Made by a program: the position numbers and the translations under genes. The notes beneath the pieces are model-generated. The model had not been told where the DNA came from and did not search any database. It saw nothing but the letters and a program-made list of their open reading frames with translations. From Marinilabiliales bacterium (GTDB taxonomy: Bacteria; Bacteroidota; Bacteroidia; Bacteroidales; UBA12077), in the NCBI GenBank assembly GCA_002869305.1, contig PKTC01000402.1:1-5669 (forward strand): a stretch of 5,669 bases of DNA, given 5' to 3'. This document shows positions 1 to 5,669 of the stretch, piece by piece (position 1 is the first letter of the stretch; every line of letters starts with the position of its first letter).

Positions 1-1220
1 AAGATATTATATGGAATACCTGGGCTCACATTTCTCATGGAGAAGCACACTTACTAAGGTTCGAATTAGATGAATGCTTAGAGTCGTTGAATATAGCAAG
101 AATTAGTGCCTCCAAAGTCAATAATTTATATTTGAAATTGGTTTCTGAAACAAAGACAGCCTATGTATTGAGGCTTGAAGGTAGATTTAATGAAGCTTAT
201 AAAATATGCACTACTTTATTAGAAACATTCCATGCAGACAGTTCGATTGAAGGGTTTAAAATTGGTTTATTATCGTCAATTATATATTCTATTATGGGTT
301 TTATCCTGGTAGAGAAAAATGAAATTGAAGAAGGTATAAAATTTTCTTTGAAAGGATATGAATTATCACGAAGAGTTACCAGTGTATCCTTTAAAGGTTA
401 TAGTGCTTTGTTACTGGCAGAAAGCTATTATAAGGCAGGAGATTATAAAAAGGCATTAGAAATCATTGAAGACCTGGAGTCCATCCTAAATAAAAAAGTA
501 GCCCAATGGTTATTTGTTTTAGCGTATTCCCTGAAAAGTAAACTGCATATCTTGAGAGGTGAATATGATGAATTAGAAACACTCTATGATCAAAAAATAA
601 GAACAGATAAAAATCATGCTTTTGAGTCTTACTTTTATGGCATTGCAAAAGCTAGATATCTTCTGTCAGATAATAAGTCAAATGAAGCAATCGATTTATT
701 AGAAAAGCTTTCAGAAGGTTTAAAAAAAGATCATGCAAATGAGCTTCTTGCCGAAGTTGAATTGCTTCAAGCCAGGGCTTTTTACAAAAAAAATAAACTC
801 AATGATGCCATTGAATTTGTACTAAAAGCTTTACAACTAGCACAAGACGAAAGATTGATACGAACTTTTATCAATGAAGGTGAAGAAATTGAGATCCTCT
901 TAAAGAGAATAAAAAAGGAAAAAGCAATGAAATCATCCGCAATACTGGATGCTATTTCGAGCGAATATGTAGGTCAAGTTTTAAAAGCATTTGATAAGGA
1001 AAAGATAGTTAAAACTATTATTGAAGAAGAATCATTAACAAAGAGAGAACTCGAAACTCTTAAACTTATTGCTGAGGATTATTCAAATCAGGATATTGCC
1101 AATGAGCTTTTCATTTCAAAAACTACCGTAAAAACACATGTAAGAAATATTCTACTCAAACTTGAAGTTAAGAACAGGAACGATGCTGTTTCCAGGGCAA
1201 AAGATAAAGGTATAATATAA
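1..1220 (+). CDS. MalT-type LuxR-family transcription regulator, C-terminal part (5' end outside window)
   Basis: The reading frame is open from base 3 without a stop, so the gene begins upstream; the TTG at 87 is not a believable start because the protein-like sequence continues before it (it reads DIIWNTWAHISHGEAHLLRF). About 405 residues are visible. They consist of helical TPR-like repeats (for example around AESYYKAGDYKKALEI and ARAFYKKNKLNDAIEF), a charged linker, and a C-terminal LuxR/GerE helix-turn-helix at visible residues 345-405. The HTH begins LTKRELETLKLIAED and includes the recognition segment SKTTVKTHVRNILLKL. In this family an N-terminal STAND ATPase precedes the TPRs; it would lie left of the window, and the full protein would be about 850-900 residues, like its neighbour. 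By family it should be a cytoplasmic, ligand- or partner-controlled activator. The downstream paralogue starts 65 bases after its stop with no clear terminator between, so the two may be cotranscribed. Ligand and targets are unknown. Confidence 0.93.
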   Translation, partial: DIIWNTWAHISHGEAHLLRFELDECLESLNIARISASKVNNLYLKLVSETKTAYVLRLEGRFNEAYKICTTLLETFHADSSIEGFKIGLLSSIIYSIMGFILVEKNEIEEGIKFSLKGYELSRRVTSVSFKGYSALLLAESYYKAGDYKKALEIIEDLESILNKKVAQWLFVLAYSLKSKLHILRGEYDELETLYDQKIRTDKNHAFESYFYGIAKARYLLSDNKSNEAIDLLEKLSEGLKKDHANELLAEVELLQARAFYKKNKLNDAIEFVLKALQLAQDERLIRTFINEGEEIEILLKRIKKEKAMKSSAILDAISSEYVGQVLKAFDKEKIVKTIIEEESLTKRELETLKLIAEDYSNQDIANELFISKTTVKTHVRNILLKLEVKNRNDAVSRAKDKGII

Positions 1221-1285
1221 GTGAGTGCAGTCATTTAAATTCTTAAAACTAAAAAACTTCTTATATTAGTATTTTTAAATGGAAC

Positions 1286-3979
1286 ATGCTCCTTACCAAA
1301 TTACATATCCCCCAAACCGGTGAAAACATCATTCATCGTTCCAGCCTTTTTGAAAAATTGGATGAAGGTTTAAAAAGAAAGCTCATATTGGTTTCAGCTA
1401 CTGCAGGATATGGAAAAACAACACTTATTAGTAGTTGGATATCTAAAAATAAGTTAACAACAGCTTGGTATTCATTAGATGAAAAGGATAACGATGTGAA
1501 CGTGTTCTTATCATATGTTATCGCTGCATTGCAAACAATTGATAAATCGATAGGATCAGAATTAAAACAAACACTTGCTGATCCTGAAGAATTATCTGTT
1601 GAGCTAATTACTGAATTACTGGTATCAGACTTATTAGAAACCGATAAAAATACACTCTTAGTATTAGATGATTTTCATTATATTCATGACCGAGATGTTA
1701 TTAATTTTATTAGTAACATTATTGAATACATGCCTTCTAACTTTCACTTATTAATTATAACCAGAAATGATCCTGCATTTCAAATTTCAAAACTTCGTAG
1801 CAAACAACAATTACTTGAAGTTCGATCAAATGATTTACGTTTTTCAAAAAATGATATTGCGAAATTATTTAAAAAGCTCTATCAACTGAGCCTAACCGAT
1901 GATAATGCAAATATGCTTCATGATAAAACTGAGGGTTGGATTTCTGGAATACATTTAGCTGGAATATCTATTCAACGACAAGAAAACGTATCTCATTTTA
2001 TCAATAATTTGAAAGGAAGTAACCGATATATCATGGATTATTTGATTGATGAAGTTCTATCATCTCTAGATGCATCGGTAAAAGATTTTTTACTCAAAAC
2101 TTCAATATTAAAACGGTTCAATGCTGAGTTATGCGATTATATTCTTAATTCAAATAAAAGTTCTGAAATTTTAAGAATATTGGAAAAGAACAATCTGTTT
2201 ATAATACCACTCGATAATGAAAGAAAATGGTATCGCTATCATCATTTGTTTTCAGATTTACTAAAAATTAGGTTAAAAAATTTCCAAACGGATTTTATAG
2301 ATGGACTACATAAACTTGCTGGTGAATGGCTGACTAACTATCACTTACTCAACGAAGCTATTGATCATTTATTGCTGGCTAAAGATTATCAAAAAGCAGT
2401 TAAATTAATTTCCCAGGAAATGTTAAAGATTTGGGATGATGGTAATCATTTTAGATTCAGTCCTTGGCTTAAAATATTACCTGAAACTTTAGTAAATCAA
2501 ATACCTCAATTACTCATTCTCAAAGCAGAATTAAACATGGCAAGATGGCTAATTCAGGATGCTGAGGATTTACTAAAAAATGCAGAGAATTTACTTAATT
2601 CTATAGAAAATCAAAAACTTATACCGATAATCCCTATATCAAATCAAGAAATAAAGAATTATAAAGGTAGAATACTTGTAAATAATGCTTTAAACGCATC
2701 GTATTCTGAAAAACCTGAAGAAATTATACAATATGTTAAAAAAGCATTAGATACCCTTTCAAAAGACCAGATTACATGGAGAAATCTCGCTTTAATGATT
2801 CGAAGTGATGCCTATTTTATCCTCGGAAAACTAAATGATGCCTATATAGGCCAAGTAGAAATAAATAAATCTTACCAAATGGCTCAAAATCCATTTCTTT
2901 ACATTATGTCTGGGGCTAATCTGGTAGTTACACTTAGGCAGCAGGGAAAGTTGCATGAAGTTGTACAACTTTGTGACAAACTCCTTACTTATGGTATAGA
3001 AAAAGGACTTAAAAACACTACGGTTATTGGATGGTTATTGTCGATAAAAGGAGAGATTCTAGCTGAAATGAACAATACTGAAGAAGCAGAAAAGATTGCA
3101 TTAGAGGGGTTTGCTACAGCAGAAAAATATAGAATTGTAGGCATGTGCTTAAAATGCTATTTGCTTCTTAATAGAATTTACTACTCAAAAAGGAAGTATT
3201 CAGAGGTATATAAAGTTATACAGATAGTGAATGATGAATCTTTAGGATTTGGTATAACCAGACATATAAAAAACCAAATAGATGCATGGAAAATTAAAAT
3301 ATCAGTTTCTCAAAAACAATTTGACGAAGTAAAACAATGGTTAATAGAATATGAAAACCAAGAAGATATTAATTTCGACTACATAAACGAGAATAAGCAT
3401 ATAGCAGCCTCAATAGCATACATTACTCTCAAAAAATTTAGGCAAGCAGAAGAATTACTTGAAACCTTAATAATTGATGCAGAAAGGTATGAAAGAATAA
3501 ATACTTTAATAGAAATTTATAAATTGAAAACTATTCTTGAATATCAAAGAAATGAAGTAGAAAAGTCTAAAGAGCATTTATTTAAGGCACTTTTATTAGC
3601 AGAACCAGGAGGATATATCAGAACATTTATTGATGAAGGAGAAATACTAGAGACAATCCTTAAAGAAATAAAAAAGGAAAAAGCAACAAAGTCTAATGAA
3701 GTTCTAGATGCTATTTCAACTGATTATCTGAACCTTTTATTGAAGGAATTTGAAAAAGAGAAAAAAAATCAAAGCATCATCGAAGAGGAAACGTTAACAA
3801 AGAGAGAACTCGAAACTCTAAAACTAATTGCTGAGGATTATTCAAATCAGGACATTGCTAATGAGCTTTTCATTTCTAAAACTACGGTAAAAACCCACGT
3901 AGGAAATATTCTCTTAAAACTTGAAGCGAAAAATAGAACTGAAGCTGTAATTATAGCAAAAGAAAAAGGAATAATGTAG
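1286..3979 (+). CDS. MalT-type STAND ATPase / LuxR-family transcription regulator, complete
   Basis: This 897-residue protein has the full MalT-like architecture and usual length. A P-loop lies at residues 37-46 (SATAGYGKTT), and a Walker B at 123-129 (TLLVLDD). A sensor-like LLIITR segment is at 155-160. The STAND signature EGWISGIHLAG is at 216-226, and the winged-helix end YRYHHLFSDLL at 316-326. A long TPR-like helical region covers about 340-800. The LuxR/GerE helix-turn-helix runs from 837 to the end, with SKTTVKTHVGNILLKL as recognition region. Such proteins bind ATP, oligomerise when their TPR sensor is engaged, and activate transcription. The ATG at 1286 is chosen because an in-frame TAA lies at 1250 and no other ATG lies between; the ATG at 1279 is in another frame. 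There is no Shine-Dalgarno, as is common in Bacteroidota. It is a tandem paralogue of the preceding gene: 43 of 44 residues match across the HTH core. MalT itself controls maltose genes in enterobacteria, but nothing here supports that role, so no symbol is given. Confidence 0.95.
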   Translation: MLLTKLHIPQTGENIIHRSSLFEKLDEGLKRKLILVSATAGYGKTTLISSWISKNKLTTAWYSLDEKDNDVNVFLSYVIAALQTIDKSIGSELKQTLADPEELSVELITELLVSDLLETDKNTLLVLDDFHYIHDRDVINFISNIIEYMPSNFHLLIITRNDPAFQISKLRSKQQLLEVRSNDLRFSKNDIAKLFKKLYQLSLTDDNANMLHDKTEGWISGIHLAGISIQRQENVSHFINNLKGSNRYIMDYLIDEVLSSLDASVKDFLLKTSILKRFNAELCDYILNSNKSSEILRILEKNNLFIIPLDNERKWYRYHHLFSDLLKIRLKNFQTDFIDGLHKLAGEWLTNYHLLNEAIDHLLLAKDYQKAVKLISQEMLKIWDDGNHFRFSPWLKILPETLVNQIPQLLILKAELNMARWLIQDAEDLLKNAENLLNSIENQKLIPIIPISNQEIKNYKGRILVNNALNASYSEKPEEIIQYVKKALDTLSKDQITWRNLALMIRSDAYFILGKLNDAYIGQVEINKSYQMAQNPFLYIMSGANLVVTLRQQGKLHEVVQLCDKLLTYGIEKGLKNTTVIGWLLSIKGEILAEMNNTEEAEKIALEGFATAEKYRIVGMCLKCYLLLNRIYYSKRKYSEVYKVIQIVNDESLGFGITRHIKNQIDAWKIKISVSQKQFDEVKQWLIEYENQEDINFDYINENKHIAASIAYITLKKFRQAEELLETLIIDAERYERINTLIEIYKLKTILEYQRNEVEKSKEHLFKALLLAEPGGYIRTFIDEGEILETILKEIKKEKATKSNEVLDAISTDYLNLLLKEFEKEKKNQSIIEEETLTKRELETLKLIAEDYSNQDIANELFISKTTVKTHVGNILLKLEAKNRTEAVIIAKEKGIM

Positions 3980-4008
3980 TGTAATCTACTGATATTCAAT
4001 TGATATTT

Positions 4009-4048
4009 AAAAATCATCCTGGAAACTCATCCCTGGGATGATTTTTTT
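4009..4048 (+). terminator. Hairpin with T-run after the second MalT-type gene
   Basis: AAAAATCATCC (4009-4019) pairs perfectly with GGATGATTTTT (4036-4046). The stem can be lengthened inward by T4020/G4035 and G4021/T4034 wobbles and the G4022/C4033 pair. Seven Ts (4042-4048) form the end of the 3' arm and the tail. It begins 30 bases after the stop codon, the right place for a factor-independent terminator. Because the 5' arm begins with As, it could also end transcription from the other strand. It is one of two nearly identical copies flanking the STAS gene (the other at 4484-4525). Confidence 0.75.
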
Positions 4049-4101
4049 ATAGTGGTGACTTGGCAAATTTGTATCAGAATCAAATTTAAAAAGGGAACAT
4101 C

Positions 4102-4458
4102 ATGAAAACTACATCTCAATCTTTTATGAATATTAAAGAGTTACAAGATATTTACCTGGTTACCATAACCAATAATAATAAAATTAATATTTTGAACTCT
4201 TGGGCAATGGAATCTTCATTAGATAGATTATTGCAAAAAGCTGATAAATCAATTTATATTGATTTGAAAAACATTCAGTTTATTGATAGTACAGGGTTTC
4301 GGACTCTTGTCAAGTTAAATAATACAGCCCGTACTAAGAATGTGAAAATGTTTTTTTTCAATTTTAGCGAAGAAGCATTTGAACTAGTCGATCTTCTTGG
4401 ATTATTCAATGAATTCTCAATTCTGGATAGATTCAATAATCTTAAAAAAGCATCCTAA
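4102..4458 (+). CDS. Stand-alone STAS-domain protein (anti-sigma factor antagonist-like)
   Basis: This 118-residue protein is a single STAS domain of the usual SpoIIAA/RsbV size. The signature region SIYIDLKNIQFIDSTGFRTL spans residues 50-69. Asp62-Ser63-Thr64-Gly65 corresponds to the conserved D-S-[ST]-G loop whose serine is phosphorylated by an anti-sigma kinase in characterised members. The C-terminal segment FELVDLLGLFNEFSIL (93-108) matches the family's last helix and strand. By family it would be a cytoplasmic partner-switch protein, releasing a sigma factor or other client when unphosphorylated. No HATPase kinase, PP2C phosphatase or sigma factor lies in the window, so the partner must be elsewhere or unconventional. 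The ATG at 4102 has a modest AAGGGA (4091-4096) five bases upstream. Hairpins on both sides suggest it is transcribed alone. Family assignment is firm; the pathway is not known. Confidence 0.9.
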   Translation: MKTTSQSFMNIKELQDIYLVTITNNNKINILNSWAMESSLDRLLQKADKSIYIDLKNIQFIDSTGFRTLVKLNNTARTKNVKMFFFNFSEEAFELVDLLGLFNEFSILDRFNNLKKAS

Positions 4459-4483
4459 ATAATATGTTAGAAAACAGTGGGCA

Positions 4484-4525
4484 AAAAATCATCCCTGTAA
4501 CTCATCCCTGGGATGATTTCTTTTT
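4484..4525 (+). terminator. Hairpin with T-run after the STAS gene; second copy of the 4009 element
   Basis: AAATCATCCC (4486-4495) pairs perfectly with GGGATGATTT (4510-4519) over ten base pairs around a 14-base loop. After a one-base interruption (C4520) a run of five Ts follows (4521-4525). It begins 26 bases after the STAS stop codon, as expected for a terminator. Aligned without gaps to 4009-4048, it matches at 36 of 40 positions. One difference turns the T4020/G4035 wobble of the first copy into a C4495-G4510 pair, so pairing is kept in both. Confidence 0.72.
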
Positions 4526-4570
4526 ACTGGATTATAATGAATTTTGTCTATGTATTTAAACGGTTAAGCA

Positions 4571-4774
4571 ATGAATAACAAAGTACAAATTAAAATTAAA
4601 GGACATCTTGATAAAAGCTGGGAAGATTGGTTTGACGGAATGGAAATTAGCTAGGAGGAAGATAATACCCTATTAACTGGTGAGATTCAAGATGATGCTT
4701 TCTTGCATGGAATCCTAAATAAATTAAGAGATTTAAGCCTAAAGCTAATATCTATTAATCCAACCAATGATTAG
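4571..4774 (+). pseudogene. Small conserved-type protein interrupted by an in-frame TAG (67 codon positions)
   Basis: From ATG 4571 the frame reads MNKVQIKIKGHLDKSWEDW and on to MEIS (residue 27), meets TAG at 4652-4654, then continues in the same frame from EEDNTLLTGEIQDDAFLHGI for 39 codons to a natural TAG at 4772-4774. Both halves look like real protein, and together they give one compact product of about 67 residues. From memory, this resembles a family of similar length in bacterial regulatory loci, with a KGHLD-like start, a WFDG segment, an EED turn and an LHG-[LI]-L-x-[KR]-[IL]-R-D-L helix; its function is unknown to me. The family usually has Tyr or His at the interrupted position as I recall, and one base change from TAT or TAC gives TAG. 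A nonsense mutation, a sequencing error or stop readthrough are all possible. The Crp-like gene starts 23 bases later, so the two may share a transcript. There is no clear Shine-Dalgarno at 4571. Confidence 0.7.
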
Positions 4775-4797
4775 TGTTTAATTTAATAATTGAAGTT

Positions 4798-5397
4798 ATG
4801 TTTGAGAAATTTATAGAGTTCATTAATAAAAGCACTTGTTTAAGTGACGACGATATTTGTTACTTAAGAGCACATGCCAATGTAAAAAGTTATAAAAAAG
4901 GTGAAGGCATCATTAGTGCGGGGAAAGTAGTGAAGCATATCTACATTGTTTTGGAAGGGTGTGTGAGACTTTACTATAATGTGGATGGTAAAGATAAAAC
5001 TGCTTTTTTTTATAATGAAGGAGATTTTATCTGGGCAAATAAAAGTCTAAACAATGAAGAACCTACTCAAAAGAATTTTGAAGCCATTGAGGATTCTACA
5101 ATAATTCAAATTGATAAAAGGGCTTTTTATCAACTTGTTGAATCATCAACAAATTTCGAAACAGTTGCAAAATACGAAAAAGAGAAGGAGCTAATGGCTT
5201 ATCAACAGCAAATAGCTTATTTTATTACACTTACTCCTGAAGAACGTTTCATTAAACTGCTTGAAACCAATGGTGTTTTATTCCAAAGAGTATCACAGCA
5301 GTACATTGCATCCTATCTTGGAATTTCTGCAGAAACTTTAAGCAGAATTAAGAAAAGGGTTTTTAATAAATACAAAGAGGAATTGTGTGCCATATAA
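4798..5397 (+). CDS. Crp/Fnr-family transcription regulator
   Basis: The protein has 199 residues from ATG 4798. An in-frame GTG at 4774 would add eight residues (MFNLIIEV), but it overlaps the stop of the preceding frame, and MFEKFIEFIN is the usual opening of this family in Bacteroidota, so 4798 is preferred. Residues 1-115 form a cyclic-nucleotide-binding-type beta barrel (VVKHIYIVLEGCVRLYY at 44-60, FYNEGDFIW at 71-79). A dimerisation helix follows at about 118-143. A winged helix-turn-helix occupies about 150-190, with VSQQYIASYLGISAETLSRI at 165-184 as the DNA-contacting pair of helices. The Arg-Ser pair that holds cAMP phosphate in E. coli CRP is not visible; the matching region reads EEPTQKNFEAIEDS (87-100). 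There is no FNR-type N-terminal cysteine cluster (only Cys14, Cys21 and Cys55 precede the C-terminal Cys197). It therefore probably responds to another signal, or to none. Its targets cannot be told from the window. Confidence 0.9.
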   Translation: MFEKFIEFINKSTCLSDDDICYLRAHANVKSYKKGEGIISAGKVVKHIYIVLEGCVRLYYNVDGKDKTAFFYNEGDFIWANKSLNNEEPTQKNFEAIEDSTIIQIDKRAFYQLVESSTNFETVAKYEKEKELMAYQQQIAYFITLTPEERFIKLLETNGVLFQRVSQQYIASYLGISAETLSRIKKRVFNKYKEELCAI

Positions 5398-5416
5398 ACA
5401 ATTAAAAATTTGAACT

Positions 5417-5557
5417 ATGATATTTAAGATAATGTTGATGGTTGCTAATGCATCTCTGAAAGAACAACAGAAAAAAGATAGTATAATAAAAGCAAACAGT
5501 ATTAAAAAACCTTTTAATGCATCCAAAAGGTGTAAAATGTCGTTAGTTAATAACTAA
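5417..5557 (+). CDS. Doubtful 46-codon lysine-rich ORF, possibly a gene remnant
   Basis: The ATG at 5417 lies 19 bases after the Crp-like stop, with an in-frame TGA at 5411 directly ahead. The product is short and basic (MIFKIMLMVANASLKEQQ, then several Lys and Ser residues and KKPFNASKR near the end). I recognise no domain or signal peptide and see no Shine-Dalgarno. The Lys/Gln/Ser-rich stretch reads somewhat like the charged part of small Bacteroidota proteins, so this could be a minor gene or a decayed fragment. It may equally be a chance frame in AT-rich DNA. Confidence 0.2.
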   Translation: MIFKIMLMVANASLKEQQKKDSIIKANSIKKPFNASKRCKMSLVNN

Positions 5558-5577
5558 GCGAATAGATATCAGCTGTT

Positions 5578-5593
5578 ATACAATTTATTGTAT
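5578..5593. other. 16-base inverted repeat in the terminal intergenic stretch
   Basis: ATACAAT (5578-5584) and ATTGTAT (5587-5593) are perfect inverted copies separated by TT. The length and symmetry would suit an operator for a dimeric regulator, but the composition is so AT-rich that chance is a serious alternative. It has neither a GC-rich stem nor a T-run, so it does not resemble a terminator. Apart from it, I see no gene or other structure in 5558-5669; the next gene must lie to the right. Confidence 0.3.
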
Positions 5594-5669
5594 TTACTAT
5601 ACCTGATAATCGTTAAAAGAGTTATTTATAATAAAGATTTAATTGCACTTGTTATCATTTTTCTTCCAT

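Noticed and set aside
463..648. Minus-strand ORF of 61 codons inside the first MalT-type gene
   Set aside because: It lies wholly within a convincing TPR coding region on the other strand and shows no recognisable domain; it is a shadow frame.
87..1220. TTG at 87 as the true start of the first gene
   Set aside because: The frame is open to the left edge and the residues before 87 look like part of the same helical domain; without them the regulator would also lack its ATPase domain.
4064..4071. CAAATTTG as a Bacteroidota -7 promoter element (TAnnTTTG) for the STAS gene; similarly GAATTTTG at 4539-4546 for the small frame
   Set aside because: Each matches five of the six fixed positions, but no TTG-type -33 element stands at the expected distance, and such near matches are common in AT-rich DNA.
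4351..4358. Runs of eight Ts in the STAS gene and in the Crp-like gene (4994-5001) as programmed slippage sites
   Set aside because: Both frames continue with the expected family sequence after the run, and no useful alternative frame is seen; homopolymers are common at this base composition.
4654..4660. GGAGGAA just after the internal TAG as a ribosome binding site restarting the second half of the small frame
   Set aside because: These bases encode the Glu-Glu expected in the protein, and no ATG or GTG in the right frame follows; the first in-frame TTG is far downstream. Coincidence is more likely.
5338..5526. Minus-strand ORF of 62 codons with hydrophobic stretches, overlapping the Crp-like 3' end
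   Set aside because: The hydrophobic look comes from reading A-rich lysine/asparagine DNA backwards. It overlaps the Crp HTH coding end and lacks a recognisable family or a start signal.

Overview
The window is AT-rich, and its genes are written with A/T-ending codons. It has weak or absent Shine-Dalgarno sequences, except for a modest AAGGGA ahead of the STAS gene. It also encodes a Crp/Fnr-type regulator of the short form common in Bacteroidota. Together these suggest a Bacteroidota chromosome (inference from style and families; no 16S or other marker gene is present). All convincing genes lie on the + strand, and nearly all are regulatory. No transposase, integrase, tRNA, rRNA or CRISPR array is visible.

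Layout. Positions 1-1220 hold the C-terminal part of a large MalT-type (STAND/TPR/LuxR) transcription regulator cut by the left edge. A complete 897-residue paralogue follows 65 bases later (1286-3979). The two share an almost identical LuxR DNA-binding domain but have diverged TPR regions. A hairpin with a T-run (about 4009-4048) separates them from a small stand-alone STAS-domain protein (4102-4458). The STAS gene is followed by a second copy of nearly the same hairpin (about 4484-4525), so it sits between two 40-base direct repeats. Next comes a short open frame (4571-4774) that reads as one small conserved protein except for an in-frame TAG at codon 28. A Crp/Fnr-family regulator follows (4798-5397). 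The last 270 bases contain only a doubtful 46-codon ORF and a 16-base inverted repeat.

How the parts may work together (inference). The MalT-type proteins are ATP-dependent switches that use TPR repeats to sense a ligand or partner protein and LuxR domains to bind DNA. The STAS protein has the Asp-Ser-Thr-Gly signature of anti-sigma-factor antagonists but no kinase or phosphatase beside it. The broken small frame resembles a family of roughly 65-70 residues that I recall from bacterial regulatory loci but whose function I do not know. The grouping of signal-responsive proteins suggests a local regulatory cluster, but no target genes are visible here.
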